A DNA stretch of 64,000 bases from Gulosibacter sp. 10 (lineage in GTDB: Bacteria > Actinomycetota > Actinomycetes > Actinomycetales > Microbacteriaceae): NCBI RefSeq assembly GCF_900163695.1, contig NZ_FUIC01000033.1:1-64000 (forward strand). Direction: 5' to 3'. Under the pieces are notes generated by a model. It searched no databases and was not told the origin of the DNA. It was given only the letters and a program-made list of their open reading frames with translations. Every line of letters begins with the position of its first letter. The stretch's first letter is position 1. Shown piece by piece: positions 15,807 through 24,490 of this stretch. A program made the position numbers and the translations under genes.

Positions 15807-17369
15807 CTACGCCGAGTAGACCGTCCTGCCGCCGACCACCGTCTCGAGCACCTCGGTCGCCCCGATCTCGTCCTCCGCGACGGCGAACAGATCGCGATCG
15901 AGCACGACGAAGTCGGCCCGCTTCCCGGCTTCCAACGTGCCCCGCTCGTGCAGCCTTCCCACGGCCTCGGCCCCGACACGCGTCACCGCCTGCAGCGCCG
16001 CGTGGAGATCGATCGGATGCGTCGCGTGCTGCAGTGCGCCCTGGATGCCGGGGAACAGGTTCGGGTCGCTGGTGATGATCCAGTCCGAGCCGATGGTCAT
16101 CCGCACGTCGTGATCGCGCATGGCTGCGAACCGGAAACCCGCCCCCAGGCCGTACTCCGGGATGTGCCACAGCGCGGGGGACATCTCCGCCGTCACGTCG
16201 AGCGAGGAGAACCGGCCGTAGTCGCGTTCGGAGACGAATCCCGCGTGAGCGACCTCATGCCTGACGCCCGGGCCGTTCTCCTCGCGGACCCTCTCCACTG
16301 CGTTCAGGCAGGTCCGCACGGCGCCCTCGCCCGCGCAGTGCACCTTCACCGTGAGCCCCTCGGCATCGAACCTGCCGATCGCCTCCGCGAGCTCGTCCTC
16401 GGCGACCAGCAGCCACGACCCGTCCACCTCCCGCCCGTCCTCCGAGAGCGTCGCGTGGGTGGGGACCGGCGGCAGCGGCGCCCCGTCGATCCAGATCTTC
16501 ACGAACCGGGTGTCGACATGCTCGCTCGCCCAACGGTCCCGCTGCGCGATCGCCTCCTCGAGCTCATCCGGGCGCGCCATCCCGAATGCCTCGTTGCGCC
16601 AGACGAGATGCGCGGCCACGTTGAGATGCAACCGACCCGTCTCGTCCAGCGCCCGATAGGCCTCGAGCACGGGCCGGGCGGCCGAGGCCTCCTGAACCGA
16701 GGTGATGCCGTGGCTGTGGCACACGCCCACCGCCCATTCGAGGGCGTCCCGGTAGACCTGCGGCGGATAGTGGGGAATCGAGCGGAGCACGGGCCACGTC
16801 GCCTCCTCGATCAGCTCGCCGGTGAGCGCGCCCTCCTCATCCCTCCGGTACAGGCCGCCGTGGCCGTACTCGTCCCCCTCGTCGATGCCCGCGCGCTCGA
16901 GCGCCCTCGAGTTCACCACCCCGTGATGGATCGAGTAGTCGTAGAGGTAGACGGGGACGTCCGGGAAGGCCTCGTCCAGCTGCCTCCTCCCGAGCCGTTC
17001 CCGGCCCGGCGGCGCGGGGAACACCTCGCCGCCGACCACCCACTCGCAGCACCCGGCGCCCCGCCGTCCGGCGGCGTGCTCCTCGCGCAGTTCGCGCACG
17101 ATCTCCGCGGCAGACGCACCGGGCGTCAGCCGCTGCTCGAACCGGTGCTTCACCCCGCTGGAGACCAGATGGGTATGCGCGTCGTGCAGCCCGGGCATCA
17201 CCATGCGGCCCGCCAGGTCGATCGTCTCGGCGGATCCGCCGGCCCGCTCACGGGCTTCCGCCGAATCGCCGACGAATGCGATCCTGGCCCCGTCGATCAC
17301 CATCGCCTCGGCGAAGGGCCGCGCGGGGTCCGCGGTGTAGATGGTGCCGTTCCTGTACAGCGTCGTCAT
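15807..17369 (-). CDS. Amidohydrolase of the YtcJ/AepA type
   Basis: A 520-residue metal-dependent amidohydrolase. The metal-binding HxH is GLHDAHTHL (His65, His67), the start of the barrel after a small beta domain (residues 1-57). The C-terminal GTLEAGKRADFVVLDRDLF is the usual end of the composite domain, and a late GSDWIITSDPN carries the conserved Asp. These enzymes hydrolyse C-N bonds of amides or cyclic substrates. The ATG at 17369 has GGAGAG upstream. It closes the monoamine-oxidase operon, 26 bases after the cupin, so the substrate may be an amide related to the amine being oxidised; this is inference. Confidence 0.87.
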   Translation of the reverse strand: MTTLYRNGTIYTADPARPFAEAMVIDGARIAFVGDSAEARERAGGSAETIDLAGRMVMPGLHDAHTHLVSSGVKHRFEQRLTPGASAAEIVRELREEHAAGRRGAGCCEWVVGGEVFPAPPGRERLGRRQLDEAFPDVPVYLYDYSIHHGVVNSRALERAGIDEGDEYGHGGLYRRDEEGALTGELIEEATWPVLRSIPHYPPQVYRDALEWAVGVCHSHGITSVQEASAARPVLEAYRALDETGRLHLNVAAHLVWRNEAFGMARPDELEEAIAQRDRWASEHVDTRFVKIWIDGAPLPPVPTHATLSEDGREVDGSWLLVAEDELAEAIGRFDAEGLTVKVHCAGEGAVRTCLNAVERVREENGPGVRHEVAHAGFVSERDYGRFSSLDVTAEMSPALWHIPEYGLGAGFRFAAMRDHDVRMTIGSDWIITSDPNLFPGIQGALQHATHPIDLHAALQAVTRVGAEAVGRLHERGTLEAGKRADFVVLDRDLFAVAEDEIGATEVLETVVGGRTVYSA

Positions 17370-17395
17370 CGCGCTCTCCTCAGCCGCAGCCGGGC

Positions 17396-17731
17396 TCAGC
17401 TGTACACGAAGAACTCGACGACGGGCTCGAGCACGGTCCACCGGGCGCGGGCGCCGTCGTTGAACGAGGCGCTGGATCCCGCCGTGAGCGTGAACGCCTC
17501 GCCGCCCTCCGGCTCGATGCGGATCGCTCCTTCGAGGATCAGCACGGTCTCGTCGCCGTGGGACACGAGGTCGAACGGCTCGGGCGCCTGGTCGGGCGTG
17601 ACTTTCCAGAATCCGCAGCTCAGGCCCTCGCGGCCTCCGTCGCCCGGGCGGCGGATCCACTGCACCGTGCCGAGCTCGAACGGCTCGTGCTTCGCGTCGT
17701 CCCTCGAGCCGTGCGTGATGTATCCGGTCAT
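17396..17731 (-). CDS. Small cupin-domain protein
   Basis: A 111-residue single cupin barrel. Conserved parts are SHGDETVLILEGAIRIEPEGG and FTLTAGSSASFNDGARARWTV, resembling the EutQ/DUF861 branch. Only one His is seen in the first cupin motif, so metal binding is uncertain. It sits 9 bases after the permease and 26 before the amidohydrolase in the amine operon. Such cupins may act as small-molecule isomerases or sensors; no specific role can be given. Confidence 0.8.
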   Translation of the reverse strand: MTGYITHGSRDDAKHEPFELGTVQWIRRPGDGGREGLSCGFWKVTPDQAPEPFDLVSHGDETVLILEGAIRIEPEGGEAFTLTAGSSASFNDGARARWTVLEPVVEFFVYS

Positions 17732-17740
17732 GATCGTTCC

Positions 17741-19201
17741 TTACTGCTTCGTGATGGACTCGGACGAGTCCTGGACATGGATGGGATGGGTGTCGAAATC
17801 GATCCGACGGGATCGACGAGCGGCGATCGCCCCGAGCGCCGCGGCGATCGGCAGGCCGAGCAGCAGCCATTTGGCCGTTTCGCCGCCGCCGAGCAGCAGG
17901 GCGTCGTAGTTGGCGATCGAGAAGATGAGCATGACGACCACGAGCACCAGTGCGATCGCGGGGGCGACGATGGTCGCGAGCAGCCCGTCGCGATGCGTGC
18001 GCATCCGTCGCGCGAAGAACACCAGCACCGAGATCGAGGCGACCGCCATGATGAGGATGAAGCCGACCGTGCCGAGCGCCACGGACCAGGCGTAGACGTG
18101 CACCATGGGATCGGCGCCCAGCGCGAAGAACACGGCGATCAGGGCGGCGACGATGACGCCGTTGGCGAGCGCCGCGCGAGCGGGCGCCTGCCGCCTGGTC
18201 ACCGCGGAGAGCGCGGTCGGCAGGATGCGCGCCCGGGCCAGGGCGAAGGCGTACCGCGCGAACATGTTCGACATGCCGAGCAGCATGGCGATGAAGCTCG
18301 TCACGACCATCACTTGCATCGCGAGGTCGAGCCAGGGGCCCACGTGCTCGGCGGCCAGTGCGAACATGATCCCCGACAGGTCGTCGGCCGCAGCCTGCTG
18401 CACCGCGTCCGGCCCGACCGCCATGCTGACGGCCCAGGTCGCGATCCCGTAGAACAGGGCGATGAATCCGATGACGAAGTACAGCGCCAGCGGGATGGTC
18501 CGACGCGGGTTCCTCGCCTCCTCGGCGAATACCGTGGTCGCCTCGAAGGTCGTGAAGCACGTCGCCACGAAGAGGATCGCGACCCCCATGCCCGGCTGCG
18601 CGAAGACCGTCGGGCTGAAGCTCTCGAACGACGGCGACTCCACGCCCCCGACGAGGATCCCGCCGACGAGCACCAGGACGATGAGCACCTCGAGCGAGAG
18701 GATGACGCCGAGGACGCGCAGGCTCATATCGACGCCGCGCATGGCGAGCACCGTAGTCGCCGCGATGAAGACGAGCGCCCAGGCCCAGACCGGGATGTCG
18801 ACGCCCAGGTACGTCGCGGCGAGCTGATTCGCGAAGACGCCGAACTGCGCCCAGAATCCCACCTGCAGGGCGATATAGGTGAGGATCACGATCCCCGCCG
18901 TCGCCCCCGCCGACCGAGCGCCCAGACCGCGCTCGATATAGGCGACGAATCCTGCGGCGCTGTTCACATGCCGGCTCATCCGCAGATAGCCGACGGCGAA
19001 TATCGCGACGACCGCCGCGACCAGCAGGTAGACGAGCGGGACTCCGGGGCCGATCAGCGAGAAGATGACGGGCCCCGCGCCCACGAACGCCGCCATCGGC
19101 GCCGCGGCCGCGAGTACGAAGAAGGCCACGCCGATCGGACCGAGGCTGCCCGCCTTGAGCCGGCCCGCATCCGCCGCGGCCCTATCCTCCGCGGCGCTCA
19201 T
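17741..19201 (-). CDS. APC-family amino acid/amine permease
   Basis: A 486-residue transporter with about 12 hydrophobic helices. The first helix has the APC-type LGPIGVAFFVLAAAAPMAAFVG, and the cytoplasmic loop EEARNPRRTIPLA after helix 6 is a strong family signature. It would import an amine or amino acid with protons or in exchange. Its ATG overlaps the stop of the flavin monoamine oxidase by 4 bases, so uptake and oxidation are coupled in one operon. The predicted substrate is therefore the amine oxidised by that enzyme. Confidence 0.9.
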   Translation of the reverse strand: MSAAEDRAAADAGRLKAGSLGPIGVAFFVLAAAAPMAAFVGAGPVIFSLIGPGVPLVYLLVAAVVAIFAVGYLRMSRHVNSAAGFVAYIERGLGARSAGATAGIVILTYIALQVGFWAQFGVFANQLAATYLGVDIPVWAWALVFIAATTVLAMRGVDMSLRVLGVILSLEVLIVLVLVGGILVGGVESPSFESFSPTVFAQPGMGVAILFVATCFTTFEATTVFAEEARNPRRTIPLALYFVIGFIALFYGIATWAVSMAVGPDAVQQAAADDLSGIMFALAAEHVGPWLDLAMQVMVVTSFIAMLLGMSNMFARYAFALARARILPTALSAVTRRQAPARAALANGVIVAALIAVFFALGADPMVHVYAWSVALGTVGFILIMAVASISVLVFFARRMRTHRDGLLATIVAPAIALVLVVVMLIFSIANYDALLLGGGETAKWLLLGLPIAAALGAIAARRSRRIDFDTHPIHVQDSSESITKQ

Positions 19202-20514
19202 GAGCGCGCCGTTTCGTTCAGGATTCGACGCGACTGCTGGGTCGCGCTCTCGATCGCGCCGTCGATGAAGCCTCCCCAGCCGAGCGCGTAATCCGCGCCG
19301 GCGAACCGCAGCCGCTCCGTCCCCTCCACGAAGGCCGGGAAGGATTCGGCGAAGTGGCCGGCGGCATGCATCGGCCAGGTCTCCCCCGCGAACTCGTCCG
19401 CGACCCAGTCATGGGCCGTCACCGCCTCCACCTCGGCGTCGGGAAGGATCCGCCGTACGGCGGCGGCGACATCGTCGGGGTCCGTCGCGTCCAGCGCCGC
19501 GGCGTCGGACCCGAATCCGATGACGACGATCCCGTCCTCGACCGGGTACTCCCCCTGCAGGAAGTTGAGCGGCCAGTCGGCCTCCCCGAGCGCCATGAAC
19601 GGCTCGGACTCGCCCCTGATCTTGAACCAGACCTTCGTACCGAGGCCGACCTGGCCGCGCTCGATCGCCGCGGTCATCGGCTCGCCGAGCTCCGGGGAGA
19701 ACCGGATGCCGCCCAGCACCTGCAACGGCGCGGTCACGAGCACCCGATCGGCTCGATGGGTTCCCGCATCGGTGCGGACGGACGCGCCCCGCTCGGTCGT
19801 GTCGATGCCGCGCACCCGCTCGCCGAAGCGGAACTCGGCGCCGCGCCCGACGGCATCCGCGTAGAGCGCGTCGGCGAGCGCCTTCGTGCCGCCGGCGATC
19901 TTGTACGTCGCGCAGGCCTCCCACATCACGGCCCAGTCGCCGTTCGTCGCGGCGAGCCAGCGCAACGCCTGCGTATACGCCGCCCGATCGGTCCTGCCGT
20001 TGAAGTTGAGCGTCCAGAACGTGCGCAAGAGCTCGCGCTGCGCGGGCGGCAGGTCGAGCTCCGCGATGCGGTCGTCCACCGTGAGGGCGTCGAGCTCCCT
20101 CGCCTCCGGGTTCGCGAACGGCTCGAACGCGCGCGGAAAATACCGACGCGTGTCGGCGGCGAATGCCGAGCACCCGGGATCCATCGCCCGGATCAGCGCG
20201 TCGAGATCGCCCTCGCGGCGTTCGCCGTCCTCGAACCAGATCGCGCGATCGAAGTCGGGGCTCTTGACCGTGCCGATGCCGTAATGGTTGAGCTCGCGCC
20301 ACACGTAGGGCTGCGTCCAGTGCACCCACGTGCCGCCGAGCTCCAGCCCCAGGCCGAGCCGCTCCTCGTACCAGGTCCGCCCGCCGATCCGTTCGCGCCC
20401 CTCGACCACCAGGACGCGCTGTCCGCCGTCGGCGAGATCCCGCGCGGCCGTGAGCCCCGCGAATCCCGCGCCGACGATCACGGTGTCGAACTGTTCTTCC
20501 GTTGGTTCCTTCAT
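19198..20514 (-). CDS. Flavin-containing monoamine oxidase family protein
   Basis: A 438-residue FAD enzyme that oxidises amines to aldehyde, ammonia and H2O2. The FAD-binding VIVGAGFAGLTAARDL (residues ~12-27) and ERIGGRTW fold are clear, as is the C-terminal FAGADYALGWGGFIDGAIESA segment that closes over the flavin. Length is normal. It is first in the operon with permease, cupin and amidohydrolase. A palindromic operator lies 66-85 bases upstream. The nearby moaF-like gene supports a role in monoamine (e.g. aromatic amine) use, since MoaF was described in the Klebsiella monoamine regulon. Confidence 0.88.
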   Translation of the reverse strand: MKEPTEEQFDTVIVGAGFAGLTAARDLADGGQRVLVVEGRERIGGRTWYEERLGLGLELGGTWVHWTQPYVWRELNHYGIGTVKSPDFDRAIWFEDGERREGDLDALIRAMDPGCSAFAADTRRYFPRAFEPFANPEARELDALTVDDRIAELDLPPAQRELLRTFWTLNFNGRTDRAAYTQALRWLAATNGDWAVMWEACATYKIAGGTKALADALYADAVGRGAEFRFGERVRGIDTTERGASVRTDAGTHRADRVLVTAPLQVLGGIRFSPELGEPMTAAIERGQVGLGTKVWFKIRGESEPFMALGEADWPLNFLQGEYPVEDGIVVIGFGSDAAALDATDPDDVAAAVRRILPDAEVEAVTAHDWVADEFAGETWPMHAAGHFAESFPAFVEGTERLRFAGADYALGWGGFIDGAIESATQQSRRILNETARS

Positions 20515-20579
20515 TGGCTCTCTCCGTTGAGATCACGCCCGGCCTTCCCGAGCATTCCGATACGAATCGCCCTGACCAA

Positions 20580-20599
20580 AATTGAGCGATTGCTGAGTT
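20580..20599. promoter_or_regulatory. Palindromic operator upstream of the monoamine oxidase operon
   Basis: The 20-base sequence AATTGAGCGATTGCTGAGTT is a near-perfect palindrome. It shares the pattern AAYTNAGCNNTTGCTNAGTT with the site at 21513-21532 between moaF and the TetR gene. The length and symmetry fit a TetR dimer site. Confidence 0.65.
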
Positions 20600-20641
20600 T
20601 TATGCGGACAACAACCCGTTGCCCCGACGAGCCCGATGCCC

Positions 20642-21445
20642 CTACCGCTCCGGGTATCGGGTGTCGCCGAGGATCGTGAACTCGCTGTCGAACGGGATGT
20701 GCACCGCGTCGAGCGTGGGACCGTCCCAGCAGAACATGCGACCGACCGAACGTCCGGCCGCCAGATCGATCGCGACGATCGACTCGACCGGCATCACCGT
20801 TTCACTCCAATGCAGCAGGACCAGGTCGTCGGCGATCCGCCACACCCGCACCGGATCGGCATCGGCGAGCCCCGCCTCCGCACCGCGGATGCAGTGCCAT
20901 ACGAACGTCCCCCTGTTGAGATAGATGTGCTCGTAGTGCTCCGTCGGGCTGTAGCGGTAGTAGATCCGCTTGCCGACGAGCTCGTCCGTGCGCTCCCAGG
21001 GCTCGGCCGTCTCCGCCGCGGCGATTCGCCCCGACCGCGCACCCGTCCGCATCCGAACCGCGCCGTCGCGATCCGCGAACGCGGATTCGGCCTCGAAGAC
21101 ACGGTTTCCGTCGAAGTCCACGATGAGCGTGAAATCGACCGCCCGCACCGCCTCGCCCACGCGGAAGTCGACGAAGAAGATCCCGGGGCGCAGTGCTACC
21201 GCTCGATACGGCACGGCCCCGGCCGCATCATCCGATGCCGGTTCGCGTCGCACTTCACCCGCCCCGAATGCATAGCACACCACGTCGCCCTCGTACTCGA
21301 TCTCGAGAGCCCTCCCCTCGAGCCTCGAGCTCGCAGCCAGGCTCGGCTCGCCGAACCCGGACAGCATCGCGGTCACATCCGGCCATTCCTCGACGGGCAC
21401 GTACTCCTGCTCCGCCGGCGCTGGTGTCGATGGCTGATCCACCAC
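20642..21445 (-). CDS. moaF: MoaF-type protein of monoamine regulons
   Basis: About 267 residues from the GTG at 21445, which has GGAGAGGGG 6 bases upstream. The C-terminal half matches the MoaF pattern I know: GTFVWHCIRGAEAGLADADPVRVWRIADDLVLLHW followed by ESIVAIDLAAGRSVGRMFCWDG. The N-terminal half has a related repeat (WPDVTAMLSGFGEPSLAASSRLEGRALEIEYEG). MoaF is annotated as 'molybdenum cofactor biosynthesis F' but was found in the Klebsiella monoamine (tyramine) regulon; its chemistry is unknown to me, and a lipocalin-like small-molecule binder is likely. It reads toward the monoamine oxidase operon and has its own operator. Confidence 0.85.
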   Translation of the reverse strand: MVDQPSTPAPAEQEYVPVEEWPDVTAMLSGFGEPSLAASSRLEGRALEIEYEGDVVCYAFGAGEVRREPASDDAAGAVPYRAVALRPGIFFVDFRVGEAVRAVDFTLIVDFDGNRVFEAESAFADRDGAVRMRTGARSGRIAAAETAEPWERTDELVGKRIYYRYSPTEHYEHIYLNRGTFVWHCIRGAEAGLADADPVRVWRIADDLVLLHWSETVMPVESIVAIDLAAGRSVGRMFCWDGPTLDAVHIPFDSEFTILGDTRYPER

Positions 21446-21512
21446 AGCGCACCCCTCTCCACATCGAGACGTCAACGGCGCCGCGCCTCGCAACGATGCT
21501 GGAGCGACACCA

Positions 21513-21532
21513 AACTAAGCACTTGCTCAGTT
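21513..21532. promoter_or_regulatory. Palindromic operator between moaF and its TetR regulator
   Basis: AACTAAGCACTTGCTCAGTT is a 20-base near-perfect palindrome matching the site at 20580-20599. A partial third copy, AGTAAGCACTCG, follows at about 21542. It lies between divergent moaF and tetR, where one site could control both. Confidence 0.7.
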
Positions 21533-21612
21533 CATGATCGACAGTAAGCACTCGTCGAGCCGGTGTCAAGAGCGATTGCGCGACCCGGCGAGACGGAACC
21601 TAGGATCGTCGT

Positions 21613-22182
21613 GTGAAGGACAGCACGAAGCGCCGCGACTACGGGACCGGCAAGGAAGCCCTGCTGCGCGCGACGGTGCACGTCGTGGCGGCCAAGGGAC
21701 TGCGCGGCATGACGTTTCGCGCCGTGGCAGAAGAAGCCGGCGTGAACAATACGCTGATCGCCCACCATTTCGGCACCCGGGATAAATTGCTTGCCGCGGC
21801 ACTCGAATGGAGCGGCCGGCAGTCGATCGCTGCGGCGGATCTCAGCGAATATGCAAGCGACAGCGATTCGTACATCCAGGCGCTGCTCGAGAACATCCTC
21901 ACCACCCGGAGCTCCGAGATCTTCCAATACGAGATGATCCTCGAAGCCACTCGGCGGCCGGAGCTCCAACCCGCCGTCCAGGCGCTGTACCGCCGATACG
22001 TCGCCGCGCTCGTCCCAGGCCTCGCCCCGGCCGGACTCGTCACCGACAGCAGCCTCGGCCGCGCCGTGTTCGCCGCCCTCGACGGGCTGATGCTGCAGTA
22101 CCTCAGTGCGGCGATCACCGCCGAGGAGCTGATCGACGCGCTTCGCTCGCTCCGAGCCGTGCTTCCGTCCGGGCCGAGATAA
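21613..22182 (+). CDS. TetR-family transcriptional regulator
   Basis: A 189-residue regulator starting at the GTG at 21613. The N-terminal helix-turn-helix is clear: GMTFRAVAEEAGVNNTLIAHHFGTRDKLLAAALEW (residues ~34-68), followed by an all-helical ligand domain. It is divergent from moaF with a 20-base palindrome between them, and a matching site is in front of the monoamine oxidase operon. It is therefore the predicted repressor of the whole locus, probably relieved by the amine or its product; the ligand is inference. Confidence 0.9.
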   Translation: MKDSTKRRDYGTGKEALLRATVHVVAAKGLRGMTFRAVAEEAGVNNTLIAHHFGTRDKLLAAALEWSGRQSIAAADLSEYASDSDSYIQALLENILTTRSSEIFQYEMILEATRRPELQPAVQALYRRYVAALVPGLAPAGLVTDSSLGRAVFAALDGLMLQYLSAAITAEELIDALRSLRAVLPSGPR

Positions 22183-22275
22183 TGCCGGCAGCCGCCTCGG
22201 CCGCGCACCCGGTGCGCGACAAGGGCGGCAGGCGGCTCAACGCCGGGCGGCTCCGCCGAAACCGGGGCTCGGCCG

Positions 22276-22656
22276 CTACTTCAGCATCCGACGCACGACG
22301 TCGGTGACCTCCTGGATCTTCGTGGCCGACACCTCGCTGTCGCCCGCCGCGGCCGCATCGGCCACGCAGTGGCCCAGGTGATCCTCGAGCAGGATGAGCG
22401 CCACCCGGTCCAGCGCGGCCTTCGCCGCGGAGATCTGCGTGATGACGTCGATGCAGTACGCGTCCTCGTCCACCATCCGCTCGAGGCCGCGCACCTGGCC
22501 CTCGATGCGCCGCAGCCGGTTCTTCAACGGCTGCACGTGCTCGCGATAGCCGTGCTGGTGGCAGGCCGCGCCCTCGGCCGAGCCGTCCTCGGGCTCGAGC
22601 GGCACGGGCTCGGCCCGGTCCTGCGGGGGCATCGGGAAATCGGGTTGCATCGTCAT
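22276..22656 (-). CDS. csoR: CsoR/RcnR-family metal-sensing repressor
   Basis: About 126 residues from the ATG at 22656. The DUF156 helical core has the copper triad spaced exactly as in CsoR: Cys68, then His93 and Cys97 (YCIDVITQISAAKAAL...LLEDHLGHC). An extra CHQHG cluster (Cys32, His33, His35) lies in a long N-terminal tail. CsoR releases DNA when it binds Cu(I). The start overlaps the methyltransferase stop as TGATG, with GAGG 8 bases upstream, so expression is coupled. No copper exporter or chaperone is in this window, which is unusual; the target lies elsewhere or is this operon. Confidence 0.88.
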   Translation of the reverse strand: MTMQPDFPMPPQDRAEPVPLEPEDGSAEGAACHQHGYREHVQPLKNRLRRIEGQVRGLERMVDEDAYCIDVITQISAAKAALDRVALILLEDHLGHCVADAAAAGDSEVSATKIQEVTDVVRRMLK

Positions 22657-24233
22657 CACATCCACCTCGGAATAAGCACGCCGAACGACACGAGGTCGCG
22701 CACATCGCGCATCACGCTCGCGATGAGCGCCTCCTGCTCGACCTCGAGCAGCGCGGAGAGCGCCGCGATGATCTGCCGGCCGGTGAGTTCACCATCGCAC
22801 ACCGAGACGAAGGAGGCGAGCTCCGTGGTCTCGGGGAAGGTGCGGCGGAACCCGCCGCCCTGCCGCAGCAGCATCGCCTTGGGGTCGGGATCGCCGGGGA
22901 TCGTCCAGCGCTCGTCGGTCACGTCGGGCGCCACCACGAAGGTCTCGTCGGCGAGGTCCTCGTCCGAGCGCTCGCGCAGCCAGTCGTCCGCGGTGAAGGC
23001 GTCGCGGATGCGCGCCCCGAGCGGCTGCTCGAGGTGGTGCTCGAGCAGCTCGAAGCGCCGCACCGGCTGCGCGCCCTCGGGCGCGCGGTGCAGGAAGAGC
23101 GTCCCCATGCCGACCGAGTCGACGCCCCGGCCCTCGAAATCGCGCAGGTACCGGCCGAACTGCTCGCGCCAGGACTCGAGCTCGCGGTTCTCCGCCGCGT
23201 CCTTGAGCCACATGTCCGCGTACTCGATGGGCGTCGCGCGCTCGCGCTGCACCACCCACAGGTCCGTGTCCGCCCCGGGCCAGGACTCGATCCGCGAGTG
23301 CCAGGTGTCGTCCCGCTCGTGGATCTCCCAGTTGCCGAGCATCACGGCGATGCCGTCCTCGGCGAGATGCGCGCCGAGCCCGCGCAGCAGCGCCTCGACG
23401 AGCTCGTCGCTCGGCCGCCCGCCGTCGCGATACGTGTACTGCTCGCTCGCGCCCTCGCCGTCGCGGCGCGGGGTGATCACGAACGGCGGATTCGAGACCA
23501 CGAGGTCGAACCGCTCGCCCTCGACCGGCTCGAGCAGGTCGCCGATGCGCAGCGAGACGCGCTCCTCGGGATGCTCCGGGTCGACGCCGAGCGCCTCGGC
23601 GTTGAGCAGCAGGTTGAAGCGGGCGAAGGCGACGGCCCGCTCCGAGATGTCGGTGGCGACCACGTGCCCCACGTGGCGGAGCAGGTGCATGGTCTGCACG
23701 CCCATCCCCACGCCGAGGTCGAGCGCCCGCGCGGCCTCGTCGCGCGGCGTCAGCTGCGCCAGGTTCGTCGTCGCCGGGCCGATGCCCACGACGTGATCGC
23801 GGCGCAGCGGCCGGTCCGTCGGCACCTGCAGGCCGCCGAGATCGCTCGCGACCCACAGGTCGATCGTGCCGGACTCCTCCGCGATCGCGTAGGGGCGGAT
23901 ATCCACGCGGGCGCGGACCTCCCCGTCCCGGCTGCGCGGCTCCAGCAGGCCCGCCGCGATCTGCTCGTCGACCTCGGGCACGAGCGCCGCATCCACCGGC
24001 TCCGCGAGCAGGTAGACCCGGACGAGCGCCGCGAGCGGGCCGCTCTCGATCCGGTCGAGCACGAATTGCGCGGGCGCGAACAGGTCGCGGTGCAGCGCCT
24101 CGGCGGCCTCGGCCCCGAGCAGCCGCTCGACCCCGTCCACCGTGTAATCGGCGTCGGCGAGCGCGGCGCGGATGCGGCCGAGCCGCCGGGCGTCGGAGGA
24201 GTCGGGGGCGTCGTTCGGGTCGTCGAAAATCAC
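22656..24233 (-). CDS. SAM-dependent class I methyltransferase (PrmC/RsmC-like)
   Basis: A 525-residue protein from the GTG at 24233. An N-terminal domain of ~165 residues precedes a Rossmann methyltransferase fold with motif I DLGVGMGVQTMHLL, an acidic strand end VVATDIS and the motif IV VVSNPPFVI. The NPPF tetrapeptide marks enzymes that methylate amide or exocyclic amino nitrogen, such as PrmC on release factors or RsmC on rRNA. A C-terminal ~130-residue domain follows. It resembles the actinobacterial DUF7059/DUF7782-type methyltransferases. It is translationally coupled to the CsoR gene; no functional link is known. Confidence 0.85.
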   Translation of the reverse strand: MIFDDPNDAPDSSDARRLGRIRAALADADYTVDGVERLLGAEAAEALHRDLFAPAQFVLDRIESGPLAALVRVYLLAEPVDAALVPEVDEQIAAGLLEPRSRDGEVRARVDIRPYAIAEESGTIDLWVASDLGGLQVPTDRPLRRDHVVGIGPATTNLAQLTPRDEAARALDLGVGMGVQTMHLLRHVGHVVATDISERAVAFARFNLLLNAEALGVDPEHPEERVSLRIGDLLEPVEGERFDLVVSNPPFVITPRRDGEGASEQYTYRDGGRPSDELVEALLRGLGAHLAEDGIAVMLGNWEIHERDDTWHSRIESWPGADTDLWVVQRERATPIEYADMWLKDAAENRELESWREQFGRYLRDFEGRGVDSVGMGTLFLHRAPEGAQPVRRFELLEHHLEQPLGARIRDAFTADDWLRERSDEDLADETFVVAPDVTDERWTIPGDPDPKAMLLRQGGGFRRTFPETTELASFVSVCDGELTGRQIIAALSALLEVEQEALIASVMRDVRDLVSFGVLIPRWM

Positions 24234-24309
24234 GGCTCCATTCTCTCGCACGCGGGCCGCCTCGGGGAGGTTTCCGACGGAGGACGTCCTCGCGCGGGCC
24301 CGCATGCGA

Positions 24310-24368
24310 CAGATACGTCGCAGTTCGCGGTTATGCACGGTGCATAACCGCAGACTGCGACGCATCTG
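24310..24368. repeat. Intergenic inverted repeat, copy 4
   Basis: CAGATACGTCGCAGTTCGCGG pairs with CCGCAGACTGCGACGCATCTG across a TTATGCA/TGCATAA inner stem. Several wobble or mismatch positions mark it as diverged. It lies downstream of the aldehyde dehydrogenase operon and upstream of the methyltransferase. Next to it, at about 24390-24465, are short repeats of GCCGGCGCAGG. Confidence 0.88.
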
Positions 24369-24490
24369 CGCCAACGCCGTACCGGGCACAGCGCCAACCG
24401 CCGTGCAAGCACAGTGCCAACGCTGCGCCGGCGCAGGGCCGGCGCAGGGCCGGCGCGGGGCCGGACGCATCCGCGCGAGCGGACGCCCCG

